Source: a virus | Virus record (IMG/VR): IMGVR_UViG_3300042894_000637 | Span: 1-21,189 of that record | Reading direction: 5' to 3' (one strand) | Length of the DNA stretch: 21,189 bases | Part shown: positions 4,279-11,729 of the stretch, piece by piece | Layout: each line of letters begins with the position of its first letter | Position numbering within the stretch: position 1 is the stretch's first letter | Program-made: the position numbers and the translations under genes | Notes under the pieces: generated by a model | Database searches by the model: none | What the model was told of the DNA's origin: nothing | What the model saw: the letters and a program-made list of their open reading frames with translations, nothing else

Positions 4279-5258
4279 TGGCACATAACATTACAGATAC
4301 TGATGGTGCAGTCTATAGTAAGACTGCCGCATGGCATGGACTTGGCTTGGTTATTCAGGAAGATATGTCACCGACTGAGGCAATGAAGATTGCTGGTCTT
4401 GATTGGACTGTTAGTAAGGTCGGTCCAGTAACCGCAGGTGATGCTACCTCTGATGACTACAATGCTATTGTTCGTAGTGACAACAATGCTATCTTGTCTA
4501 TTCAATCACCTGACTATCAGATCGTACAGAATAGTGAAGTCTTTGAGATGGCATACAATCTTGGTGCTGACATTAAGATTGAGTCTGCTCTAAGTATGAA
4601 TGGTGGCAAGCGTTTGGTTGTCTTGTGTAAGACAGGTGAGATGGATGGTGTCAATGGACATGATCCTATCGCACAGTATATGGCACTCATCAATAGCCAT
4701 GATGGTACTCTTGCTGAGCAAGCACTACCTACTAGTGTTCGTATCGTATGTCAGAATACATTGAGCATGGCTATGGCAGGGGGTAAGAAGTCCTTCCGTA
4801 TTGTACACTCAGGTGATATGAAGAAGAAGCGTGAGGCTATGGCAGCAGCTCTTAAGTTCTATGCTATGTCCGGTAAACTCTTTGAAGATAAGGTACAAAC
4901 TCTTGTTCGTAAGGAACTTACTAAGTCAGAGATCCAGAAGTTCTGGTTGGATGTATGGGGTATGGTTGAAGAGCCAGTTGTGGCTAATCCAACATTACCC
5001 GATGACTATGAGAACTATCTCCGCGCTACTGTAACTATCCGCAAGTGGGCTGATACCTTTGACGCTGAACGGGCTGAGTTAAATGGATGTAGTGCTAACC
5101 TTTGGCTTGCTGCTAATGCAGTAACTAAGGAACTTCAGCATCGTATCCCTGCTCGTGGTCGTAAGCCATCGTTTGAATCGTCTGCCTTTAGTAATCTTCT
5201 TGGTAAGAACCAAGAGACTACTGTGGATGTGATGAAGTTTGCACTCACCCTCGTATAA
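4278..5258 (+). CDS. DUF932 phage/plasmid-like protein, 326 aa
   Basis: The sequence opens MAHNITDTDGAVYSKTAAWH and continues GLGLVIQEDMSPTEAMKIAG, with W-H-G-L-G, then IVRSDNNAILSIQSPDYQIV and P-T-S-V-R-I-V-C-Q-N-T-L at about residues 151-162. These are hallmarks of the DUF932 family (TIGR03299-like), common in phages and plasmids, typical length 300-350 aa, so it looks complete. Its biochemical role is not established, though members often sit near replication or recombination genes. A clear AAAGGAA precedes the TAATG start. It is the gene just upstream of the RNA polymerase. Confidence 0.88.
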   Translation: MAHNITDTDGAVYSKTAAWHGLGLVIQEDMSPTEAMKIAGLDWTVSKVGPVTAGDATSDDYNAIVRSDNNAILSIQSPDYQIVQNSEVFEMAYNLGADIKIESALSMNGGKRLVVLCKTGEMDGVNGHDPIAQYMALINSHDGTLAEQALPTSVRIVCQNTLSMAMAGGKKSFRIVHSGDMKKKREAMAAALKFYAMSGKLFEDKVQTLVRKELTKSEIQKFWLDVWGMVEEPVVANPTLPDDYENYLRATVTIRKWADTFDAERAELNGCSANLWLAANAVTKELQHRIPARGRKPSFESSAFSNLLGKNQETTVDVMKFALTLV

Positions 5259-5281
5259 AAATCTAATAACCAAGGAGATAC

Positions 5282-7753
5282 ATGTCTAAACTGTGGGATT
5301 CATTATCTAAAGAAGAACAAGATAAAAGAACTGCACTACAAGTTATCTCTGAGGAAGATATGCTTTGTCTGTCGGAACATAAATACTGGGATGCATACAA
5401 TGCTAACCCTGATGAGGGTATCCCTGAGCAAACATTGATTGACGCATGTGTCATCCATCTTACACCCTTCTACCAGCAATGGATAGATACGGTATCAGAG
5501 AATAGGAAGACACCTGATTGGGCATTCCCTTTGTTTGCTGTTGGTGCTGCTAAGATGGCAGACATTACTATTAGATCACTGATTCTCGAATGGTTTAACT
5601 CTGCTTTCTGGGAGCGTAAGTATGAGAACGATCTGTTCCCATTGCCTACTGCTCAACACATAGCACATGTTATATCTGAGATGGTAGTGGAGATTGTAGC
5701 CTATCAACAGGCTAAGAAACAATTCCGTGAGGATTGGCTCAAGCAATCCCACTACCAGAAGAAGTGGACTACTAAGCGATGCAAGGCGTTTGCCTATAAG
5801 ATGGGTACTCTTAATAAGAAAACCTTCTCAAGGAAACAACGAGAAGACTTTGGTCATCACATGCTACGCATAGCGGAGATGTCTGAGGTCATTAACTTAA
5901 AGAACATTCGTAAGCATACAGGCAAGCGATGGAGTGAGCGTGTTGTAGTTACCTTTACTGATGACATATTGAGTGAACTTAATAAGCGTCATCAGGATGT
6001 GATTGCTACCGCTGCCCTGCTGTATCGACCAATGATTATCCCACCAATTAAACATACTCTAAGTAGTAGTGGTGGGAATCTACTACCCCATATCCGTAAG
6101 CCTGTAGTACAGAAGTTTAAGGATGTGATGTGGGATGAGAAGGTACACCAGAATGGTAGCCTTCCATCAGAGATAGTAGTCACTGGTCTTAATGCTATGA
6201 TGCATACCGAGTGGTCAATCAATGAGCGAGTGCTAGAGATAATGACTGCACTCTTTAAGAACAACACACGAGATGCTAACCTTCCCGTGTATGACTTCTC
6301 AGCCTTTGACTTTGCTGATCCCTATCCTAAGGATGGGACTAAAGAAGAGAAGGCTAAGTGGTGTCAACTCAAAGAAGAAACATATAGCAATTGGTATAAG
6401 GAAGAACGATCACGAGGTCGTATGCTTGTCCGGATTAAACTGGCGCAATCATTAATCCCCCTGAAGTTCTTCTATCATATCTATACCTGTGACTTCCGTG
6501 GTCGTGCTAATGCAGCATGTGATCTACTTAGTCCACAGTCAAGTGACTTTGATCGTGGTCTTATTCAGTTTGCTCAGCCAAGGAAACAAACATCTATTGG
6601 TTTGTATTGGCTCAAGGTTCATGTCGCTAATCTATTCGATCAGGATAAGATAACCTTTGACCAACGAGTTAAGTGGGTCGATGATAACATGGACATGCTT
6701 AAGAGAATCAATACTGATCCCTATGCTACCCGCTCTGAGTGGATATCACATAAGAAGAAAAAGAATCCAAGCTTCCAGCGTATCGCTGCTATCTTTGATC
6801 TGTGTCGTACTGATGGGTTAACTCAAGTGCCTGTGCAAATGGATGGTTCATGTAACGGTGTTCAGCATTGGGCTGCACTTATGCGTGACCCTTATCTTGC
6901 CAAGAAGGTTAACCTCATACACACTAACAAGCCCGAAGACCTGTATCAGTATGTTGCTGATGTGATGACATCTAATATGGTGTCAGTACAGGATGCAGAT
7001 ACTAACAATGGAAAATGGGCGAAAAAATTTATAGAGTATTGGGAGGGTGACATTGACCGCTCTGTTTGTAAGAGAGCAGTAATGACTGATCCCTATGGTG
7101 TTACCTTCTATGGTATTCGCAGGTACTGTAAGACTGAGGGTCACCTTGATTGGGTTGGTAAGGATGAGATTGCTGGTGCTGTTGTCGAGTTAGCTACCTT
7201 CATTGATGCTGCCCTCAAGGGTACATTGGTCGAGGCTAACAAGGGCAAGGCATGGCTCAAGGTGGTGGCTGATATGGCTAGTGAACTAGGTAAGAATGTT
7301 GAGTGGACTACCCCGTGTGGGTTTAAAGTAGTACACCAATACTATGAGATACTAACTAGGCGATCAGTCGCTAAGCTATTCGATATGAAAGAGTTACACT
7401 TTGGCTCACCCGATAAGGAAACAATTGATGGTGGCTCAGTTAATCTAGCCATCTCCCCTAACTATATTCACTCACTTGATGCAAGTCATATGTGGTGTAC
7501 CATATATAGAATGGTGGGTGCTGGTATTGAACAGTTCAGTATGATCCATGATTCATATGGTTGTCCTGCACCGGATGTTAATCTAATGCGTATGTTTACT
7601 AATGAAGAGTTCTGTGCTATGCATACGACCAATCTATTAGATGACATGCGGATCGAAGTATCAAAAGCATTGAAGATTACAGTACCTGATGCACCACCTA
7701 TTGGTTCATTAAACATTAAGGATGTTTTAGATGCGGAGTATTTCTTCCAATGA
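5282..7753 (+). CDS. T7-type single-subunit DNA-directed RNA polymerase, 823 aa
   Basis: It transcribes phage genes from phage-specific promoters. Motif A is VQMDGSCNGVQHW with D521 (T7 D537). Motif B is KRAVMTDPYG with K597 and Y605 (T7 K631 and Y639, same spacing). Motif C is MIHDSYG with D757 (T7 D812). Upstream, TCDFRGRANA matches the T7 DWRGR region. The promoter-specificity loop (about residues 684-725) is as long as in T7 but unlike it, so its promoters should differ from T7's. The C-terminus EYFFQ corresponds to the T7 DFAFA foot. T7 RNAP is 883 aa; the shortfall appears to be mainly in the N-terminal region. AAGGAGA precedes the ATG, and the stop overlaps the next start (ATGA). Confidence 0.97.
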   Translation: MSKLWDSLSKEEQDKRTALQVISEEDMLCLSEHKYWDAYNANPDEGIPEQTLIDACVIHLTPFYQQWIDTVSENRKTPDWAFPLFAVGAAKMADITIRSLILEWFNSAFWERKYENDLFPLPTAQHIAHVISEMVVEIVAYQQAKKQFREDWLKQSHYQKKWTTKRCKAFAYKMGTLNKKTFSRKQREDFGHHMLRIAEMSEVINLKNIRKHTGKRWSERVVVTFTDDILSELNKRHQDVIATAALLYRPMIIPPIKHTLSSSGGNLLPHIRKPVVQKFKDVMWDEKVHQNGSLPSEIVVTGLNAMMHTEWSINERVLEIMTALFKNNTRDANLPVYDFSAFDFADPYPKDGTKEEKAKWCQLKEETYSNWYKEERSRGRMLVRIKLAQSLIPLKFFYHIYTCDFRGRANAACDLLSPQSSDFDRGLIQFAQPRKQTSIGLYWLKVHVANLFDQDKITFDQRVKWVDDNMDMLKRINTDPYATRSEWISHKKKKNPSFQRIAAIFDLCRTDGLTQVPVQMDGSCNGVQHWAALMRDPYLAKKVNLIHTNKPEDLYQYVADVMTSNMVSVQDADTNNGKWAKKFIEYWEGDIDRSVCKRAVMTDPYGVTFYGIRRYCKTEGHLDWVGKDEIAGAVVELATFIDAALKGTLVEANKGKAWLKVVADMASELGKNVEWTTPCGFKVVHQYYEILTRRSVAKLFDMKELHFGSPDKETIDGGSVNLAISPNYIHSLDASHMWCTIYRMVGAGIEQFSMIHDSYGCPAPDVNLMRMFTNEEFCAMHTTNLLDDMRIEVSKALKITVPDAPPIGSLNIKDVLDAEYFFQ

Positions 7754-7989
7754 CTAAGGTATTTAAAGTTACTAGTGAGGGTGATCTAGAAGAAGCAGTA
7801 AGATTGTTTACTGCCTTAGCTGCATCTGTTAAAAAGAAAAAGAGAATATCCTTTTGGTTCCCAACGGAAGCCCTTAGTGATATCTTCTTACAAGCTGCGT
7901 ACCTAGACTTCTCTATGCGAAACATAGAGCCGCAACCAAACATGAATGTAGAAATTTTTATTGAAGGAGAACCTGATGACAGCGATTAA
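7750..7989 (+). CDS. Small hypothetical protein, 79 aa
   Basis: Starts in an ATGA overlap with the RNA polymerase, with a GGAG at moderate distance (about 7735-7738). It begins MTKVFKVTSEGDLEEAVRLF, and has a basic patch (SVKKKKRISFWF) and an acidic tail (EGEPDDSD). The alpha/beta pattern is helix, strand, helix, strand. Its position right after the polymerase resembles small transcription-related or host-modifying genes in T7 relatives, but no homology is visible. Confidence 0.7.
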   Translation: MTKVFKVTSEGDLEEAVRLFTALAASVKKKKRISFWFPTEALSDIFLQAAYLDFSMRNIEPQPNMNVEIFIEGEPDDSD

Positions 7990-8203
7990 GATGACTGTGT
8001 TACAGAACTTGAAGCCACACAGACGATTGACAGGACAGAAGTGGAGAGATGGTGATCTCTATGATAGTTGGAATCAACTGCAGAAGGATCACTTTGATGG
8101 ACTCATTGATCTCTATGCACCTATTGTTGAAGAGGGTCGTGAGCCTATGCCATCTGTTGCACAGCAATGGAAAGATGCATACAAGTGGAGAAACCATAAG
8201 TGA
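7976..8203 (+). CDS. Small hypothetical protein, 75 aa
   Basis: I prefer the ATG at 7976 to the in-frame TTG at 7961, because GAAGGAGA (7963-7970) sits just ahead of 7976. The sequence is helical and Trp-rich (QKWRDGDLYDSWNQLQKDHF; SVAQQWKDAYKWRNHK). The stop overlaps the GTG start of the metallophosphoesterase (GTGA). Function unknown. Confidence 0.7.
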   Translation: MTAIKMTVLQNLKPHRRLTGQKWRDGDLYDSWNQLQKDHFDGLIDLYAPIVEEGREPMPSVAQQWKDAYKWRNHK

Positions 8204-8856
8204 GTAGAGTACTAGTAATTGGAGACACTCACTTCCCTGCTGTGCTTGATGGTTATCTTCAGTTCGTGAAGGATATCAAGGCAGAGTATAAGTGTGACAC
8301 TATCGTACATATTGGTGACATTGTTGACCATCATTGCATTAGCTTTCATGCTAAGCATCCGGATCATCCGGGTGCGGTGAGTGAGTACCGCAATGCAATG
8401 GAACAGATTAAGGAATGGAAGTCTACCTTTAAGAACATGGTAGTTACCATTGGTAACCATGATGAGCGTGTGCTTCGACTTGCAGGTGATGCAGGTATCC
8501 CTGACTTTTACTTGAAGACTTATAATGAGGTCTACAATACTAAGTGGTCATGGGTAAAGAACCACACCGTTGATAGAGTCTTCTATCATCATGGTACAGG
8601 TGGCTCTAGTATGTATCCCTCGTTCAACACAGCCAAGGCACTTGGTATGTCCGTTGTAGCAGGGCATCATCACTCATGTGCAGGTATCAATTGGCAGGTC
8701 AGCCCTCTCAATGCTATCTTCGGTATGAATGTAGGCTGCGGTGTAGACCGCAAGCACATCGGTATGAAGTATGGTGAGAACAATATTAAGAAGCCTGTGA
8801 TTAGTTGTGGTGTTGTCATTAATGGCGCACCCTATCTAGAACTAATGCCACTATGA
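8200..8856 (+). CDS. Calcineurin-like metallophosphoesterase, 218 aa
   Basis: Two-metal phosphoesterase motifs appear in order: GDTH (D9, H11), GDIVDHH (D40), GNHDER (N86, H87), a His pair HHG (H130-H131) and GHHH (156-158). This is the complete ligand set for a hydrolase acting on phosphomono- or phosphodiesters such as nucleic acids or nucleotides; the substrate cannot be told from sequence. The GTG start at 8200 has a GGAG about ten bases upstream and overlaps the previous stop (GTGA). In phages such enzymes sit among DNA metabolism genes, as here. Confidence 0.92.
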   Translation: MSRVLVIGDTHFPAVLDGYLQFVKDIKAEYKCDTIVHIGDIVDHHCISFHAKHPDHPGAVSEYRNAMEQIKEWKSTFKNMVVTIGNHDERVLRLAGDAGIPDFYLKTYNEVYNTKWSWVKNHTVDRVFYHHGTGGSSMYPSFNTAKALGMSVVAGHHHSCAGINWQVSPLNAIFGMNVGCGVDRKHIGMKYGENNIKKPVISCGVVINGAPYLELMPL

Positions 8857-9422
8857 AAATAACAGTTGACCTACCCTATGTAGTTGAACCGCATGGTTCT
8901 ATTAATCACCAAGTCTTATTAAACATGGTGATAGAAGCACATGCTAACTCAGCAAGGAATAATCCTAACGCTAGTTCAATGGCATGTCTTAATGCGAGTG
9001 GTACAACAGGACGCTTAGAGAATGCATTAGCTTCGGCTATCCTAACTCTTGGTGTCTATCATGCGCCCATCTCTGAGGCTCGTCTGATGTTGATCACATC
9101 TACTAGAGATATAGTAGACATCCTTAATAGGAAGATTCCTATTGCTGGCTTTGGTAATTCATTCTATAAGGATGGCATTGACCCGGCTTGGCAAGAGGTA
9201 GCAAACTATATCGAAGCGTACCATCCGTGGTATCACTTTAGAATACAAGAGATCAAGAGTATTATTGGTCAGCAAACCCAGAAAAACATTTACCCCAACG
9301 CTGCTATGTATAGTGCAGTCTTATGTGAGATCCTAGGATTTAAGGAAGGCACAGAGATTTCTCTGTTCATCCTCGCCCGTATCCCTACATGGACAGACAT
9401 GGTGGTAAATCAAAACACTTAA
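8853..9422 (+). CDS. Citrate synthase / citryl-CoA lyase-like protein, catalytically degenerate, 189 aa
   Basis: Three blocks line up in order with citrate synthase/citryl-CoA lyase proteins: ALASAILTLGVYHAPISEA (H70, as in the G-P-L-H-G-G-A-N-E-A helix), IPIAGFGNSFYKDGIDPAW (as in P-G-F-G-H-x-x-Y-K-x-x-D-P-R), and YPNAAMYSAVLCEILGF followed by LFILARIPTW (as in N-V-D-F/G-x-x-A ... L-G-F ... L-F-x-I-A-R). The family's second His is N102 here and the catalytic Asp is A151, so normal acetyl-CoA/oxaloacetate chemistry is unlikely. It is short (small lyase-like members are usually above 220 aa). The start overlaps the metallophosphoesterase (ATGA). Recognition is from motifs only. Confidence 0.7.
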   Translation: MKITVDLPYVVEPHGSINHQVLLNMVIEAHANSARNNPNASSMACLNASGTTGRLENALASAILTLGVYHAPISEARLMLITSTRDIVDILNRKIPIAGFGNSFYKDGIDPAWQEVANYIEAYHPWYHFRIQEIKSIIGQQTQKNIYPNAAMYSAVLCEILGFKEGTEISLFILARIPTWTDMVVNQNT

Positions 9423-9425
9423 CAT

Positions 9426-9445
9426 TAGCCCTATAGTTGGGGCTA
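9426..9445 (+). other. Hairpin overlapping promoter-like element B
   Basis: TAGCCC (9426-9431) can pair with GGGCTA (9440-9445), the right part of element B. A T6 run (9457-9462) lies about 12 bases beyond the stem, too far for a standard intrinsic terminator. The alternative fold CTATAG/CTATAG around TTGGGG is also possible. Read-through regulation or a leader structure is possible. Confidence 0.35.
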
Positions 9446-9453
9446 TAGAAGAT
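9431..9453 (+). promoter_or_regulatory. Promoter-like element B (candidate phage RNAP promoter)
   Basis: Exact copy of the 13-base core ATAGTTGGGGCTA at 9433-9445, followed by TAGAAGATA, so the right half reads CTATAGAAG as in the SP6 promoter. It is in a true intergenic gap, 32 nt ahead of the ATG at 9478, with AAAGGAGG between. It would drive the SSB-RusA unit. Confidence 0.65.
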
Positions 9454-9477
9454 ATTATTTTTTAGAAAGGAGGAAAT

Positions 9478-9714
9478 ATGAATACTGAAACTAATACCGA
9501 GACTGAAACAAAGGAACAAGTTCCTGCTATCCGTACCGATAGTGTTGTTGCGTATCTTAGTCAGCTTTCGGCTGGCTTAAGTCAGCTCGCATCTGGCATG
9601 AATACTATTGTAATGGATTTGAATATGCAAGTTGACAATATCAACGCATCATTAAAGAAGGAAACTACGAATGAACAAGAGCAAGTTAAAGAAGATGCCA
9701 CAGTTTGTAACTGA
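9478..9714 (+). CDS. Small coiled-coil protein upstream of SSB, 78 aa
   Basis: A near-perfect Shine-Dalgarno AAAGGAGG (9467-9474) and element B upstream predict strong expression. The N-terminus is Thr/Glu-rich and disordered-looking (MNTETNTETETKEQ). Residues about 24-60 have heptad-like hydrophobics (VAYLSQLSAGLSQLASGMNT; DLNMQVDNINASLKK), suggesting an oligomeric helix. It overlaps the SSB gene by 44 bases in another frame. Function unknown; a replication accessory or highly expressed regulator is possible from context only. Confidence 0.7.
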   Translation: MNTETNTETETKEQVPAIRTDSVVAYLSQLSAGLSQLASGMNTIVMDLNMQVDNINASLKKETTNEQEQVKEDATVCN

Positions 9715-10213
9715 AGTAGTCGAAGTTAAGTGGAGCAATCTACTTAAGCCAGACATTGCTTTCGGTGAGGCATCTGCCAACCATAACATTACTGTTGTCT
9801 TAGACAAGACACTTGACAAGGTTCTCAAGGATATCCTTAAGAAGTCAGGTGCTACTAAGATTAATGGTATCATGGAGAAGGATGGATTGCGTACCTTCAA
9901 GGCTAAGAGCCGAGTACATGTTGAGGAAGGTAAGTTCCCTTGTGTTGATTCACAGGCTACCCCAACCGATACCGTACCGTTTGGTGGAGATAAGGTAAGA
10001 CTTAAACTTGCACCTTGTATTATCACACGGGACAATAGTCTTAGTGTGTACTTAAATGGCATTCAGATCATTGAGAAGAATGCCAACAACATTACAGGTG
10101 GTTCAGGTTTTGATGCAGTAGATGGTGGCTTTGTGTCAACCACTACTCCAACTAAGTCTGCACCAGCACTTGTTGATGTTGAGGAAACAGAGGATGAAGA
10201 TCTCCCATTCTAA
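9671..10213 (+). CDS. T7 gp2.5-like single-stranded DNA-binding protein, 180 aa
   Basis: It coats ssDNA and recruits replication proteins. The N-terminal ~140 residues match phage SSB proteins of the gp2.5/DUF2815-like group: KWSNLLKPDIAFGEASANHN then ITVVLDKTLDKVLKDI, a K-x-N-G-I turn, VDSQATP, FGGDKVRLKLAP and a Y-L-N-G-I-Q-I-I strand. It ends in the acidic tail VEETEDEDLPF, which has the acidic run and final Phe that gp2.5 and bacterial SSB use to contact the polymerase and helicase; its D-L-P-F end is close to the bacterial D-I-P-F. Length is near the family norm of 180-235. AAGGAA precedes the ATG. Confidence 0.88.
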   Translation: MNKSKLKKMPQFVTEVVEVKWSNLLKPDIAFGEASANHNITVVLDKTLDKVLKDILKKSGATKINGIMEKDGLRTFKAKSRVHVEEGKFPCVDSQATPTDTVPFGGDKVRLKLAPCIITRDNSLSVYLNGIQIIEKNANNITGGSGFDAVDGGFVSTTTPTKSAPALVDVEETEDEDLPF

Positions 10214-10586
10214 TCAATGGAGATTTAATCTGAATCCAGTTGCCGCATCAAGACCTAGGGTCGGTAAATGGGGAGCGTATTATACAGGTACTTATAAAGA
10301 GTTCAGAGAGAAAGCAGCAGAGGTAGTATGGGATATACTAGGCACAGACCTAGTACCCCTTACTGGTTCTCTTGCTGTTGACATTGAACTCTATGTTAAG
10401 AAGCCTAAGTCTACTGAGTTAGATGCTCCTCGCCCTGATATTGATAACTTTGCTAAAGCTATACTTGATACAATGAACAAGAAGGTTTGGGAAGATGACT
10501 CTCAAATCATTTCCCTAAATGTAACAAAGCAATGGGCAGCAACAGGTGAAGATGGTTACTTCACTCTGTCAGTAAGCAACCTATAA
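10194..10586 (+). CDS. rusA: RusA-family Holliday junction resolvase, 130 aa
   Basis: I use the ATG at 10194, inside the SSB tail, because GAGG/GAGGAAACAGAGG precedes it and the product then has RusA length (about 120-140 aa). RPDIDNFAKAILD (D82, D84) followed by VWEDDSQI (D101/D102) matches the RusA catalytic carboxylates and the downstream D-D-x-Q-V/I. An early basic region (SRPRVGKWG) fits DNA binding. It cuts four-way and branched DNA during recombination and maturation, and would replace the T7 gp3 endonuclease I function (inference). It overlaps SSB by 20 nt. Confidence 0.9.
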   Translation: MKISHSNQWRFNLNPVAASRPRVGKWGAYYTGTYKEFREKAAEVVWDILGTDLVPLTGSLAVDIELYVKKPKSTELDAPRPDIDNFAKAILDTMNKKVWEDDSQIISLNVTKQWAATGEDGYFTLSVSNL

Positions 10587-10596
10587 CTGGTGTATT

Positions 10597-10644
10597 GATC
10601 GGTCTTAGCCCAAGCAGTCCGGCACTTGTTGACTGAGATAGATC
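10597..10644 (+). other. Imperfect long hairpin in the rusA-thyX gap
   Basis: GATC (10597-10600) pairs with GATC (10641-10644), GTCTTAG (10602-10608) with CTGAGAT (10633-10639) including two G-U pairs, and CAAG (10611-10614) with CTTG (10625-10628), closing a 10-base loop CAGTCCGGCA. The direct repeat GTTGACT (10628-10634 and 10646-10652) straddles the 3' arm. It lies 25 bases before a strong terminator, so it would form the 3' end of the upstream transcript. An RNase III site or a small RNA is possible. Confidence 0.45.
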
Positions 10645-10669
10645 CGTTGACTTTATTGTCACCACCATA

Positions 10670-10703
10670 GGAAGGGAGGGGGAGAAATCCCCCTTCCTTT
10701 TTT
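10670..10703 (+). terminator. Strong intrinsic terminator
   Basis: The stem GGAAGGGAGGGGG (10670-10682) pairs with CCCCCTTCCTT (10689-10699 and beyond), with a G-U pair in the middle and more at the base, around the loop AGAAAT. The 3' arm runs directly into T6 (10698-10703). Five consecutive G-C pairs at the loop end make it very stable. It separates the SSB-RusA unit from thyX. Confidence 0.88.
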
Positions 10704-10735
10704 CTAAGTAAAACACTTATCGGAGAAACAAAAGT

Positions 10736-11395
10736 ATGATATACGAAGAGATGTCCGTAAAACACTTACTCAAAATGGGTAGTGATAATACCGTAGTAGA
10801 TGCTGCTCGTGTTTCTTTCGCTAAGGAAGCAGCCAACTACACTGAGCTACAGAATATAAAGCTTATTACTTACCTCGCTAAGCATAAGCATTGGAGTCCG
10901 TTTGCCCATTGTACCCTGCAGTTTCATATCAAGGCTCCGATCTTTGTGGCAAGACAGCTAGCCAAGCATCAGGTTGGCTTCGCATGGAACGAAGTTAGTA
11001 GACGGTATGTAGACTACGAGCCTACCTTCTGGTCACCACAGAGCAACTGGAGGGCAGCAGCAGAGAACAAAAAGCAAGGCTCCTCCTCTGAGTATGTGAA
11101 GGATAGCGCATTAGTACAACAGTGTTATAATGAATCAATCAAATCTTCTCTCAGTACTTACAAGCTCATGCTATATGAGGGTGTCTGTCCTGAGCAAGCA
11201 AGGACAGTACTACCACAGTCTATGATGACTGAGTGGTATTGGACTGGTTCACTCTATGGTTTCAACAGGGTATGTCAGCTCCGTCTTGACCCACACGCAC
11301 AGGATGAGTGCCGACAAGTAGCCTTAGCAATATCTGATTGCTGTGCTAGAGCATTCCCCATATCATGGATGGCATTAAATGGATCGCTGGGTTAA
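10736..11395 (+). CDS. thyX: Flavin-dependent thymidylate synthase ThyX, 219 aa
   Basis: It converts dUMP to dTMP using FAD and methylene-tetrahydrofolate. RQLAKHQVGFAWNEVSRRY (residues 73-91) is the phage-type version of the ThyX signature R-H-R-x-x-S-x-N-E-x-S-x-R-Y: the first Arg-His-Arg is K-H-Q, while N-E-x-S-R-R-Y is kept. Downstream, ARTVLPQSMM (155-164) and QLRLDPHAQDECR (181-193) match the substrate-binding Arg and the L-R-L-D-x-x-A-Q-x-E-x-R block. Length is normal. CGGAG (10721-10725) precedes the ATG, just after the terminator. Works with the dUTPase, which makes dUMP. Confidence 0.95.
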   Translation: MIYEEMSVKHLLKMGSDNTVVDAARVSFAKEAANYTELQNIKLITYLAKHKHWSPFAHCTLQFHIKAPIFVARQLAKHQVGFAWNEVSRRYVDYEPTFWSPQSNWRAAAENKKQGSSSEYVKDSALVQQCYNESIKSSLSTYKLMLYEGVCPEQARTVLPQSMMTEWYWTGSLYGFNRVCQLRLDPHAQDECRQVALAISDCCARAFPISWMALNGSLG

Positions 11396-11729
11396 TCTAG
11401 CCTATCATGTCGCCTCAACGGTTAATAGGGATAGAGCACACATTAGTTTGATTGTAAGGAAATCACAATTGTTGGCTATAGGTAGTAATAATTGGAAGAC
11501 ACACCCCAAAACTGTAAAGTATGGTTACATGTACCCATACCTACACTCTGAGTTGGATGCCTTCCGTAAGATTAAAACCCCTACTGACCGCATGATATTA
11601 TATAACTTTCGATTTAGTAAGACAGGCAAGCTAGGTATGGCAAGACCATGCAAGTTCTGTATGCCTTGGTGTGCTCATGTCTTTGATAAGATAATATTCT
11701 CAAATGAGGAAGGTATGTTTGATGGATGA
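11379..11729 (+). CDS. Short cytidine/dCMP deaminase-fold protein, 116 aa
   Basis: H56-S-E58 (YLHSELDA) and P90-C91-K-F-C94 form the zinc-site pattern of the cytidine deaminase superfamily (H-x-E ... P-C-x-x-C), with a strand (HISLIVRKSQLLAIGSNNW) before it and a further Cys at 98. The start is fixed by an in-frame stop directly upstream (11376-11378), giving a 17-base overlap with thyX. It is shorter than typical phage dCMP deaminases (about 150-190 aa). A dCMP-to-dUMP role feeding ThyX is attractive from context; deamination of other bases, including nucleic acid, cannot be excluded. Confidence 0.75.
   Translation: MDRWVNLAYHVASTVNRDRAHISLIVRKSQLLAIGSNNWKTHPKTVKYGYMYPYLHSELDAFRKIKTPTDRMILYNFRFSKTGKLGMARPCKFCMPWCAHVFDKIIFSNEEGMFDG

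Noticed and set aside
9426-9462. Intrinsic terminator after the citrate-synthase-like gene
   Set aside because: A stem and a T6 run exist but are separated by about 12 bases, and the stem's 3' arm is the conserved promoter-like core; not a standard terminator.
9652-10062. 136-codon minus-strand open frame
   Set aside because: It is antisense to the well-supported SSB gene, with low-complexity Leu/Ser composition; all real genes here are on the plus strand.
10629-10657. Sigma70-like promoter TTGACT-17-TTTATT in the rusA-thyX gap
   Set aside because: The -10 match is poor (4 of 6), and the strong terminator immediately downstream would stop any transcript before thyX.
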